Assembly: GCA_016463365.1 (NCBI GenBank)
Contig: JAEMRJ010000019.1
Span: 1 to 11,951, forward strand
Direction of reading: 5' to 3'
Source: Thermoleophilaceae bacterium
GTDB lineage: Bacteria > Actinomycetota > Thermoleophilia > Solirubrobacterales > JACPNS01
Length of the DNA stretch: 11,951 nt
In this document: piece after piece, positions 5,491 through 11,859 of the stretch
Numbering within the stretch: the first letter of the stretch is position 1
How the letters are laid out: every line of letters starts with the position of its first letter
Notes under the pieces: generated by a model
The model's input: the letters and a program-made list of their open reading frames with translations, nothing else
Told to the model about the DNA's origin: nothing
Databases searched by the model: none
Translations under genes and position numbers: made by a program

Positions 5491-5658
5491 ATGAACGTGT
5501 TGATCGCGGCTGACACCGGCGGAGGCTACGTCGCCGCTGCCTTCCTGGTTTTCATCATCGTCCTGCTGATCTATGTCGCGCTGATGGCCAACAAACTCGC
5601 CAAGATGCAGAAGTCCTTGAGCGAGGGCCAGCAGAAGAATTCAGACGCTCCCGACTGA
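5491..5658 (+). CDS. ccmD: CcmD-like small membrane protein
   Basis: A 55-residue ORF whose ATG directly follows the ccmC TAG; a CGGAG Shine-Dalgarno (5476-5480) lies 10 nt upstream. The product has a short N-terminus with a GGGY turn, a single membrane helix (about residues 13-32, VAAAFLVFIIVLLIYVALM), and a charged amphipathic C-terminal segment (NKLAKMQKSLSEGQQ). This is the size and layout of CcmD, the small subunit that helps release heme-loaded CcmE from CcmABC. CcmD sequences are poorly conserved, so the call rests on architecture plus position after ccmC. No ccmE or ccmF follows within the window. Confidence 0.75.
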   Translation: MNVLIAADTGGGYVAAAFLVFIIVLLIYVALMANKLAKMQKSLSEGQQKNSDAPD

Positions 5659-5689
5659 CCGAATCATTCGCTTCCGCGCCGGTTTTAAG

Positions 5690-5724
5690 CCTTCACATTT
5701 GACAAATGGCCTATAAGCTGAAGG
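5690..5724 (+). promoter_or_regulatory. Nested inverted repeats and promoter-like elements upstream of the secreted protein gene
   Basis: CATTTG and CAAATG flank a single A (5696-5708), a 13-bp palindrome covering TTGACA (5699-5704). An outer pair CCTTCA (5690-5695) and TGAAGG (5719-5724) encloses it. TATAAG (5712-5717) resembles a -10 box but is only 7 nt from TTGACA, so the two cannot form one ordinary sigma-70 promoter. An operator overlapping a promoter is plausible. Confidence 0.35.
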
Positions 5725-5787
5725 TGACGGGCGAGACTCTCGGCGAGTTCTCGTAGTTCGCAGTCAGGCCCCAGGACCTCAAGGATC

Positions 5788-5793
5788 AGAGGA
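5788..5793 (+). promoter_or_regulatory. Ribosome binding site of the secreted protein gene
   Basis: AGAGGA ends 6 nt before ATG 5800. A clear Shine-Dalgarno here, with a long possible leader, contrasts with the neighbouring apparently leaderless starts. Confidence 0.6.
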
Positions 5794-5799
5794 ATTCGC

Positions 5800-6306
5800 A
5801 TGCGCACGTTCGCGCTCTCGGTAATCACAGCATTGTTTCTCGCAGCAGCCGCCACCGCCACCGCGGAGACCGACGTGACTGCGCCTGAACTCTCCGACGT
5901 CAGGTTGACGAACAAGATCTTCAAGGTCGGCGCCAAAAACACGGTGCTGCTCACCCAGGCCAAGAAGAAGCGCAAGACGCCGACCGGGACGACGATCAAG
6001 TTCAACCTCGAAGAGAACGCCTACGTCGCGATCGCGGTGTTCCGCGCGGCGGCGGGCCGTGAGCAGGGAACCGACTGCGTCAAGCCCACACCTGAGCTGG
6101 AGAACGCAAAGACCTGCGTGCGGCCTGTCTTTCTGAAGACGATGGAGCGGATCGGCAGGCCCGGTCCCAACGCGATCGGCTTCAGCGGCCGGCTCGACGG
6201 GCAGAAGCTCAAGGTCGGCGCCTATGCCTTCGGAATCATCGTGTCCGATCTCGCCGGAAACCAGTCACCGCTGCTGTCGAAGTACTTCTTCATCGTCAAG
6301 GGCTGA
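5800..6306 (+). CDS. Secreted beta-rich hypothetical protein
   Basis: 168 residues with a probable Sec signal peptide: MRTFALSVITALFLAAAATATA, cleavage likely after ATA (about residue 22). The mature part starts with TAPELSDVRLTNKIFKVG and is predicted to be mostly beta: PTGTTIKFNLEENAYVAIAVFRAA, then NAIGFSGRLDGQKLKVGAYAF and a closing VSDLAGNQSPLL. Two cysteines, Cys93 and Cys106, could form a disulfide outside the cytoplasm. I associate this pattern (threonine-rich strand, Cys pair, 'G..L.pG.Y...a.D.aGN.S') with Ig-like extracellular domains frequent in Thermoleophilia; this is memory, not a search. It lies between ccmD and hemA, but nothing in it points to heme binding (no CxxCH). Function unknown. 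Confidence 0.8.
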   Translation: MRTFALSVITALFLAAAATATAETDVTAPELSDVRLTNKIFKVGAKNTVLLTQAKKKRKTPTGTTIKFNLEENAYVAIAVFRAAAGREQGTDCVKPTPELENAKTCVRPVFLKTMERIGRPGPNAIGFSGRLDGQKLKVGAYAFGIIVSDLAGNQSPLLSKYFFIVKG

Positions 6307-6307
6307 G

Positions 6308-6335
6308 TTGTTGCCACGCCCGCATCGTGCAACAA
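6308..6335. promoter_or_regulatory. Inverted repeat between the secreted protein gene and hemA
   Basis: TTGTTGC (6308-6314) and GCAACAA (6329-6335) are perfect 7-bp inverted copies separated by 14 nt. There is no T-tract after it, so it is not a convincing intrinsic terminator. It sits 73 nt before the hemA ATG and could be an operator. Confidence 0.35.
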
Positions 6336-6408
6336 AGTCGTTCGCAGATCTCAAGACCCAGCCCAATCGCAGTATCTTCATCACAGCGACCCCCATCGCA
6401 AACTTTTT

Positions 6409-7776
6409 ATGCCTGAGCTGCTTTCAATAGGTATTTCTCACAAGACCGCCCACGTCGCCCTGCGCGAACGTCTTGCGCTGTCCACCGGGCAGGCCCGCCA
6501 GCTCACGCACGACCTGATCAGCTCCGACGAGGTCCATGAGGCCGTCGCGATCAGCACGTGCAACCGCACCGAGATCTACCTCGTCACCGCCGATTCGGTC
6601 GCTGCCGAATCGCTTGCGCTGAGCAAGCTGGCCAAGCGTGCCGATATCCGCCCGACCGAGCTGATCGAGCTGCTCTACACCTTTCGCAGCAGCGACATGG
6701 TCGCCCAGCTGATGCGCGTCTGCGGCGGGCTCGACTCGATGATCGTCGGCGAGACTGAAGTCCTCGGGCAGGTCAAGCGTGCCTATGAGCTCGCCCTTGA
6801 AGAGGGCACCACCGGGCCGATCACCAACCGCCTGTTCGGCCACGCAATCGCGGCCGGGAAGCGCGTGCAGACCGAGACCGCGATCGGCGCGCTGAAGACA
6901 AGCGTGTCCAGCGCCGCCGTAGATCTGGCCCGCGAAACACTTGGGGACCTCGACAACAAGAAGTCGATCGTGATCGGCGCCGGGGGCAACGGCGAACTCA
7001 CCGCTCGCGCGCTCAGCGATGCCGGCGTCGAGACGGTTTTCGTCGCCAACCGCCACTACGACCGGGCGATCGGCGTCGCCGAAGGCATCGGCGGAAAGGC
7101 CGTGCGCTTCGAGAAGCTTCCCGACGAACTGATCAGCGCCGACATCGTCCTGAGTTCGACAGGCTCACCGCATGCCCTGATCCACCCGGACGAGATGCGC
7201 ACCGTGATGGAGCAGCGGGGTGGTCGCCCGCTTCTGATGATTGACATCGCCGTCCCGCGTGACGTTGCCGCCGGCGTCGGCGACGTTCCCGGCATCACGC
7301 TGTTTGACATGGACGACCTGCAGAGCGATGTCGACCGCAATCTGTCCGTGCGCCGCAGCGAGGCCGCCAGGGCCGAGATCGTTGTCGCCCAGGAAGTCGA
7401 GAAGTTCGAGCGCTGGATGGTCACACTCGAGGTGATCCCGACCATCTCGGAGCTGCGCCGACGCGGCGAATCGATCGCCGAGCAGGTCGTGACTGAGAAC
7501 GCCGGCAAATTTGAAGCGCTGAGCGACGCCGACCGCGCACGTGTTGAAGCGATGGCCGGCGCGATCGTCTCGCGCATCCTGCATGAGCCCACGTTGAAGC
7601 TGAAAAAGTCCTCGGGCGAAGACGACGCCTATCTCTACATCCAGGCACTGCGCGATCTCTTCGCACTGGATGCCGGCGCGCCGTCCAACGCCGATGTCGA
7701 TGTCGAACGCGGCTCGGTCGCCGAAGTGCGCTCGCTGGATGACCAGCGCAGCTCTCGCGGCCGTGCACAGAACTAG
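6409..7776 (+). CDS. hemA: Glutamyl-tRNA reductase
   Basis: Catalyses NADPH-dependent reduction of glutamyl-tRNA(Glu) to glutamate-1-semialdehyde, the first committed step of C5-pathway tetrapyrrole synthesis, in the cytoplasm. The 455-residue product has the N-terminal SIGISHKTAHVALRERLAL motif and the catalytic Cys51 in AISTCNRTEIYLV. It also has GGLDSMIVGETEVLGQVKRA and an NADPH-binding glycine motif starting at Gly190 (IGAGGNGELTARAL). The C-terminal helical dimerisation region begins at about residue 315. A charged, low-complexity extension of some 40 residues ends the protein. ATG 6409 follows a T-rich run with no Shine-Dalgarno; a TATCTT at 6373-6378 may be a -10 with a leader of about 25 nt. 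First gene of the hemA-hemC-cobA/hemD operon; hemC starts 15 nt after its stop. Confidence 0.97.
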   Translation: MPELLSIGISHKTAHVALRERLALSTGQARQLTHDLISSDEVHEAVAISTCNRTEIYLVTADSVAAESLALSKLAKRADIRPTELIELLYTFRSSDMVAQLMRVCGGLDSMIVGETEVLGQVKRAYELALEEGTTGPITNRLFGHAIAAGKRVQTETAIGALKTSVSSAAVDLARETLGDLDNKKSIVIGAGGNGELTARALSDAGVETVFVANRHYDRAIGVAEGIGGKAVRFEKLPDELISADIVLSSTGSPHALIHPDEMRTVMEQRGGRPLLMIDIAVPRDVAAGVGDVPGITLFDMDDLQSDVDRNLSVRRSEAARAEIVVAQEVEKFERWMVTLEVIPTISELRRRGESIAEQVVTENAGKFEALSDADRARVEAMAGAIVSRILHEPTLKLKKSSGEDDAYLYIQALRDLFALDAGAPSNADVDVERGSVAEVRSLDDQRSSRGRAQN

Positions 7777-7781
7777 AAAGG
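7776..7781 (+). promoter_or_regulatory. Ribosome binding site of hemC
   Basis: GAAAGG overlaps the last base of the hemA stop codon and ends 10 nt before the hemC ATG at 7792. It supports this start. Confidence 0.5.
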
Positions 7782-7791
7782 CAACCCGCAG

Positions 7792-8700
7792 ATGTTGCGA
7801 GTAGGCACCCGGGGCAGTAAGTTGGCGCTCGCCCAGACCGGTCATGTGATCAGCTCGCTGCGCGAACTCGATCCCGACCTGACGATCGAGCCGGTGGTCG
7901 TCGAGAGCGCCGATTCGACGATCATGGACAAGTCGCGTTACGTCTCTTCAATCGAAGAGCAGCTGCGCTCGCAGGAAGTCGACCTCGCGGTGCACTCCGC
8001 CAAAGACGTCCCCGGAGAAGATGTTCCGGGACTGCTGATCGTGGCCGTGCCCGAGCGGGTCGATCCGCTCGACACGCTGCTCGGCGCCGAGTCGCTGGCC
8101 GATCTGCGTGAAGGCGCGACCGTCGGCACAAGTTCGCTACGCCGCGCCGCACAGCTGCTGGCCGCGCGACCCGACCTGAAGATCGAGCCGTTGCGCGGAA
8201 ACATCGACACGCGTCTCGGTCGCCTCGCTGACGGCGACTACGACGCGATCGTTCTTGCTGCTGCCGGCCTTGACCGCCTGGGTGTCGGCGGCGACATCGT
8301 GCAAGGTCCGCTGGATTTCATACCGGCGCCCGGTCAGGGCTGCCTCGCACTGCAGGTGCGCGACATCGACCTGACCACCACCGGCATTGTCGGGCCACTC
8401 TCCCACGGCCCCTCGCAGCGCGAACTGATCGCCGAGCGCGCGGCATCTTCGGGCCTGGTCGCCAGCTGCAACACGCCGCTCGGCGTGAACGCCGTCGTCG
8501 AGCCCGAGGCGGCGGCCAACGGCAAGGACAAGATCACTGTGCGCGGCTGGCTCGGTCTTCCCGACGGCACCGCATTCGTCGAGGACGAGGTCTCGGGGCT
8601 CGCCAGCGAGGCACATCTGCTGGGGCACCTTCTTGCGCAGCGGCTGCGTGGCGCAGGCGGGGACGAAATCCTTGCCAGGGCCGAAGAGATGGCCGCCTAG
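7792..8700 (+). CDS. hemC: Porphobilinogen deaminase (hydroxymethylbilane synthase)
   Basis: Joins four porphobilinogen units into hydroxymethylbilane using a covalently bound dipyrromethane cofactor. The 302-residue protein begins LRVGTRGSKLALAQTGHV and contains AVHSAKDVP with the catalytic Asp72. The substrate-binding arginine motifs TSSLRRAAQL and GNIDTRLGRL follow, then LAAAGLDRLG and PAPGQGCLALQVR. Cys226 in VASCNTPLGVNA is the cofactor attachment site (family consensus close to GGCQVPIG). The loop usually reading GKGLFVKE is here DKSRYVSS (Lys47 kept), a mild divergence. It is in the middle of the heme operon, 15 nt after hemA and 21 nt before cobA/hemD. Confidence 0.96.
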   Translation: MLRVGTRGSKLALAQTGHVISSLRELDPDLTIEPVVVESADSTIMDKSRYVSSIEEQLRSQEVDLAVHSAKDVPGEDVPGLLIVAVPERVDPLDTLLGAESLADLREGATVGTSSLRRAAQLLAARPDLKIEPLRGNIDTRLGRLADGDYDAIVLAAAGLDRLGVGGDIVQGPLDFIPAPGQGCLALQVRDIDLTTTGIVGPLSHGPSQRELIAERAASSGLVASCNTPLGVNAVVEPEAAANGKDKITVRGWLGLPDGTAFVEDEVSGLASEAHLLGHLLAQRLRGAGGDEILARAEEMAA

Positions 8701-8705
8701 GCGTG

Positions 8706-8712
8706 TAAGAAT
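8706..8712 (+). promoter_or_regulatory. -10-like TAAGAAT before the cobA-hemD fusion
   Basis: A/T-rich TAAGAAT ends 9 nt before ATG 8722 in an otherwise GC-rich 21-nt gap, and no Shine-Dalgarno is visible. It could mark an internal leaderless promoter within the heme operon. Confidence 0.25.
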
Positions 8713-8721
8713 CTTCCCCGC

Positions 8722-10218
8722 ATGTCTGAGGCGGGGAAAGTATTTCTGGTCGGCGCAGGCCCGGGTGATCCGGGTCTTATGACCGCCCGCGGGCTGGAGC
8801 TGATCGCTTCGGCCGATGCAGTGCTCTACGACCGGCTGATTCCGACAACGGCGCTGGACGGCGCACGTGAGGACGCGATCCTCGAGTATGCCGGCAAGGG
8901 TCCCAGTGGCGATTCGATCAAGCAGGGCGGCATCGAAGCGCGGATGATCGAGCTCGCCCAGGAGGGCAAGTCGGTCGTGCGGCTGAAGGGTGGCGACCCG
9001 TTCGTCTTCGGTCGCGGTGGCGAAGAAGCTGCAGCGCTCGCAGCGCTCGGGATCGCGTTTGAGGTCGTTCCGGGCGTGACTGCCGGCGTTGCCGCTGCCG
9101 CCTACGCAGGCATCCCCGTGACTCACCGCGACCACGCCGCGGCAGTTGCGTTCATCACCGGCCACGAGGATCCCAGCAAGCCCGAAACGGCGATTGACTG
9201 GCCGGCGCTCGCGGCATTTCCCGGCACGCTCGTTTTCTACATGGGGGTGAAGAACCTGCCGCGGATCAGCGAGCAGCTGATCGAGGCCGGGCGCAGTGCC
9301 GATCAACCGGCCGCCGTGATCCAGCAGGGCACGACCACCGATCAGCGCACCGTGACCGGGCGACTGGTCGATCTTCCTGAACTTGCCGTCGAAGCTGCGA
9401 TCAAGCCGCCGGCTCTGACGGTGATCGGCGACGTCGTGGGTGAGCGCGAGCGCATCGCCTGGTTTGAGCAGCGCCCGCTGTTCGGTCGCCAGATTGCCGT
9501 GACCCGCGCCCGCGCGCAGGCGAGCAGGTTCGCCGCGCAGTTGGCGGGACTGGGCGCAAAGGTCGTGCAGGCTCCGGCGATCGCCACGCGTGAGCGTTCG
9601 GACGATGATGTCGAGGCAGCCCTCGCCGAGGTCGAGAGTTTCGAGATCATCGCCTTCACGAGCGCGAACGGCGTTGAGGCGTTCTTCGCGGCGCTGGTGC
9701 GCGCAGGTAAGGACGCACGGGCGCTTTTCGGCGCGTCGGTCGCGGTCGTCGGAGGTGCGACCAAGGATGCTCTGGCCGCGCACGGGATCGTCGCCGACCA
9801 CGTGCCCCAACGCCAGACGGCTGAAGGTCTGCTCGACGCGCTCAGCGGAGTGGAAGTCTCCGGCCGCAGAATCTTGCTGCCGCTCGCTTCCGACCCACGT
9901 CCGGTGCTCGGCGACGGGCTTCGCGCCCGCGGCGCGGACGTTCTCCAGATTGCGGTGTATGACACCGTCGTCGAGGGGCTGTCGGCAGCGCAGATCTCTG
10001 ATGTCGCGGACTCCGAGTTTGTGACCTTTGCAAGCGCATCCGCCGTCCACTCGTTGATGCAGGCGCTCGGCGGCCCCGAGCCGCTGCACGGCTGCGCCCT
10101 GGTGTCAATCGGGCCGACCACTTCTGAGGCGCTGCGCGAGTACGGCCTGGAGCCCACCGCCGAGGCCGAACGCAGCGACATCGACGGGCTGCTCGAAGCG
10201 CTGCTGGGGCTTGCCTAG
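8722..10218 (+). CDS. cobA-hemD: Fused uroporphyrinogen-III C-methyltransferase / uroporphyrinogen-III synthase
   Basis: Two-domain enzyme of 498 residues. Residues 1 to about 245 are SUMT (CobA): the SAM site GAGPGDPGL (11-19), RLKGGDPFVFGRGGEE (from 87), VPGVTAG (116-122) and FYMGVKNLPRISEQL. It transfers two methyls from SAM to uroporphyrinogen III, giving precorrin-2 for siroheme or cobalamin. Residues 254-498 are HemD: FGRQIAVTRARAQASRFAAQL, IIAFTSANGVEAFFAAL, HVPQRQTAEGLL, VTFASASAVHSLMQAL and SIGPTTSEALREYG. It cyclises hydroxymethylbilane to uroporphyrinogen III. The fusion places the branch-point producer and the diverting enzyme on one chain. The precorrin-2 product fits the enzyme encoded at 1307-2065. 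Such fusions occur in several Gram-positive lineages. Confidence 0.95.
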   Translation: MSEAGKVFLVGAGPGDPGLMTARGLELIASADAVLYDRLIPTTALDGAREDAILEYAGKGPSGDSIKQGGIEARMIELAQEGKSVVRLKGGDPFVFGRGGEEAAALAALGIAFEVVPGVTAGVAAAAYAGIPVTHRDHAAAVAFITGHEDPSKPETAIDWPALAAFPGTLVFYMGVKNLPRISEQLIEAGRSADQPAAVIQQGTTTDQRTVTGRLVDLPELAVEAAIKPPALTVIGDVVGERERIAWFEQRPLFGRQIAVTRARAQASRFAAQLAGLGAKVVQAPAIATRERSDDDVEAALAEVESFEIIAFTSANGVEAFFAALVRAGKDARALFGASVAVVGGATKDALAAHGIVADHVPQRQTAEGLLDALSGVEVSGRRILLPLASDPRPVLGDGLRARGADVLQIAVYDTVVEGLSAAQISDVADSEFVTFASASAVHSLMQALGGPEPLHGCALVSIGPTTSEALREYGLEPTAEAERSDIDGLLEALLGLA

Positions 10219-10239
10219 CCGCGCGAGGCGCTGCGCTGT

Positions 10240-10245
10240 TAGGTT
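10240..10245 (+). promoter_or_regulatory. -10-like hexamer TAGGTT before the DUF62 gene
   Basis: TAGGTT (TANNNT) ends 6 nt before the GTG at 10252 in the 33-nt gap after cobA-hemD. No Shine-Dalgarno is visible, which suggests a leaderless start for the last two genes. Confidence 0.35.
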
Positions 10246-10251
10246 GCGCTC

Positions 10252-11058
10252 GTGGCGCGGCGACCAGTTGCACTCCTCACTGACTTCGGACTTCGCGATC
10301 CCTTCGTGGGCATCTGCCACGGGGTGATCCTGCGGGAGGATCCGGCAATCGCGATCATCGACCTGACGCACGGTGTGGCGCGACAGGACATTCGCGCGGG
10401 CGCGGTCGCGCTGGCTGACTCGGTGTCTTTTCTGCCGGACGACGCGGTGGTGGTCGGTGTCGTCGATCCCGGAGTGGGATCGGGTCGAAGAGCCGTCGTT
10501 GTGGAGGCAGCTGACGGGATGGTGTTCGTAGGACCCGACAACGGCCTGCTCACTGCTGCGATCAGTTTGCGCGGTGGCGCGCAGTCGGCGTTCGAGATTT
10601 CGCGGTCGCCGTGGCGGTTGGAGCCGGTGTCTGAAACCTTTCACGGGAGAGACATCTTCGCGCCGGTGGCCGCCCGCATCGCTGCGGGTGCGGCGATCGT
10701 TGAGTGCGGGTTTGCGATCGATCCCGCTGAGCTTGTGCCGCTGGAGCTGCCCGAGGCCTCGGTGATCGACGGTGACCTGACCACAGCCGTGCTTGCGATC
10801 GATCAGTTCGGGAATGCGCGGCTCGCAGCTGGGCCGAGCGACCTGGACCCGATCGAATTTGGCGAGGTGATCGAGATCTGCGCCGGCGACATTCGCTGCC
10901 GGGCGACTTACGCCCGCACATACGCCGATGCCGAGGACGGCGAGCCGCTGCTGATCGCCGATTCGACGGGCTCACTGAGCATCTCGATCAGCGGCGGAGA
11001 TGCCGCCGCCGCCCTGCGCCTGGAGCCGGACAGCGTGGTCAGGATTCTGCGGCTGTGA
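10252..11058 (+). CDS. SAM hydroxide adenosyltransferase (DUF62 family)
   Basis: Member of the fluorinase/chlorinase superfamily whose common form cleaves S-adenosylmethionine with water (hydroxide) to adenosine and methionine. The 268-residue protein starts with LLTDFGLRDPFVGICHG (Asp11), then DLTHGV, VVDPGVGSGRRAVVVEA, FVGPDNGLL and ETFHGRDIFAPVAARIA. Asp72, Arg79 and His131 have the same mutual spacing as the Asp-Arg-His triad described for the Pyrococcus horikoshii enzyme. This argues for the hydrolase-type activity and against a halogenase. The C-terminal beta domain carries AIDQFGNARLA. GTG 10252 is the start; its TGA overlaps the birA GTG (GTGA). It follows a SAM-consuming methyltransferase, a suggestive but unproven pairing. 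Confidence 0.9.
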   Translation: MARRPVALLTDFGLRDPFVGICHGVILREDPAIAIIDLTHGVARQDIRAGAVALADSVSFLPDDAVVVGVVDPGVGSGRRAVVVEAADGMVFVGPDNGLLTAAISLRGGAQSAFEISRSPWRLEPVSETFHGRDIFAPVAARIAAGAAIVECGFAIDPAELVPLELPEASVIDGDLTTAVLAIDQFGNARLAAGPSDLDPIEFGEVIEICAGDIRCRATYARTYADAEDGEPLLIADSTGSLSISISGGDAAAALRLEPDSVVRILRL

Positions 11059-11780
11059 CCGGCGCGCTCGGACACCCCCACATCCACCTGGATGTGGTCG
11101 ATTCGACCAACGCACTCGCCAAAGAGCAGGCGACGGCTGGCGCTGCTCACGGGACCACCTTCACCGCAAGCCAGCAGACCGCCGGTCGAGGACGTCACGG
11201 GCGCAGTTGGGTTGCCCCTGCAGGAAGCGCGTTGCTGATGAGCGTGATTCTGCGCCCTGCCGCGGAGCATCATCGTTTCGCCCCGCTGGCCGCGGCGCTC
11301 GCCGTCGCCGAGACCTGCGAGCAGTTGGCCGATGTGCGCGCGCAGATCAAGTGGCCGAACGACGTCTGGATCGAAGGGCGCAAAGTCAGCGGGATTCTCG
11401 TCGAGGCGCGTCCGAATCCCGATCCCGAGAAGTCGTGGGTGGTCGTCGGTATCGGCCTGAACACGCGCGTGCGGCTTGAGGATCTGCCGGAGGAGCTGCA
11501 GCAGACTGCGACCTCGCTCTCGCTCGGTGAGGGCGTCGATGCGCTCACGCCGCTGCTTGCCAGGCTGGAGCAGTGGATCGCTGCCCCGACCCGCGAGCTG
11601 ATCCAGGCCTGGAGCGCGCGCGACGCACTGCGTGGTCGCGACATAGCCTGGGCCGAAGGCGAGGGCATCGCCAACGGGATCGATGACGAGGGCAACCTGC
11701 TGGTGCGCCGCTGCGGCGGAGGCATAAGCATCCTCGGCGCCGGCGAAGTCCACCTGAGTCTCAACGACCCGCTCACCTAA
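11055..11780 (+). CDS. birA: Biotin-[acetyl-CoA-carboxylase] ligase, single-domain
   Basis: Activates biotin with ATP to biotinyl-5'-AMP and attaches it to the lysine of biotin carboxyl carrier proteins. The 241-residue product has HLDVVDSTNALAKE, the biotinyl-AMP loop GRGRHGRSW (44-52), KWPNDVWI (99-106), the catalytic-type Lys110 in RKVSGILVEA, and GIGLNTR. It lacks the N-terminal helix-turn-helix of E. coli BirA, so it should be a pure ligase and not a repressor. The short C-terminal domain ends with GGGISILGAGEVHLSL. GTG 11055 overlaps the preceding stop by 4 nt, so it is probably translated by coupling. A strong hairpin follows the stop. Confidence 0.94.
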   Translation: MTGALGHPHIHLDVVDSTNALAKEQATAGAAHGTTFTASQQTAGRGRHGRSWVAPAGSALLMSVILRPAAEHHRFAPLAAALAVAETCEQLADVRAQIKWPNDVWIEGRKVSGILVEARPNPDPEKSWVVVGIGLNTRVRLEDLPEELQQTATSLSLGEGVDALTPLLARLEQWIAAPTRELIQAWSARDALRGRDIAWAEGEGIANGIDDEGNLLVRRCGGGISILGAGEVHLSLNDPLT

Positions 11781-11790
11781 GCGTTTTTTT

Positions 11791-11845
11791 GCTGCAAGGT
11801 TGCAGCTTTGCAGCGCTGCATAGTGGCAACCTTGCAGCGTTTTTT
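11791..11845 (+). terminator. Intrinsic terminator after birA
   Basis: GCTGCAAGGTTGC (11791-11803) pairs perfectly over 13 bp with GCAACCTTGCAGC (11826-11838), followed by G and six T (11840-11845). The 22-nt loop contains the 12-bp palindrome TGCAGCGCTGCA (11809-11820). A run of seven T (11784-11790) also precedes the stem. There is no T-run on the minus strand, so it appears to serve birA and not the convergent gene. Confidence 0.85.
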
Positions 11846-11859
11846 GGCTCAGGTATGGG

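Noticed and set aside
5699..5717. TTGACA and TATAAG as a single sigma-70 promoter
   Set aside because: Only 7 nt separate them instead of about 17, so at most one of the two is used as a promoter element.
6308..6335. Intrinsic terminator after the secreted protein gene
   Set aside because: The 7-bp stem has a 14-nt loop and no T-run follows; kept only as a possible operator.
8137..10089. 650-codon open frame on the minus strand opposite hemC and cobA-hemD
   Set aside because: It lies fully antisense to two confidently identified enzymes. Its translation is Arg/Gly/Ala/His-rich with no motif; long antisense frames are expected from GC-rich codon bias.
10252..11058. Fluorinase or chlorinase that would make a halogenated natural product
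   Set aside because: The Asp-Arg-His triad with hydroxide-transferase spacing is present and there are no biosynthetic neighbours.
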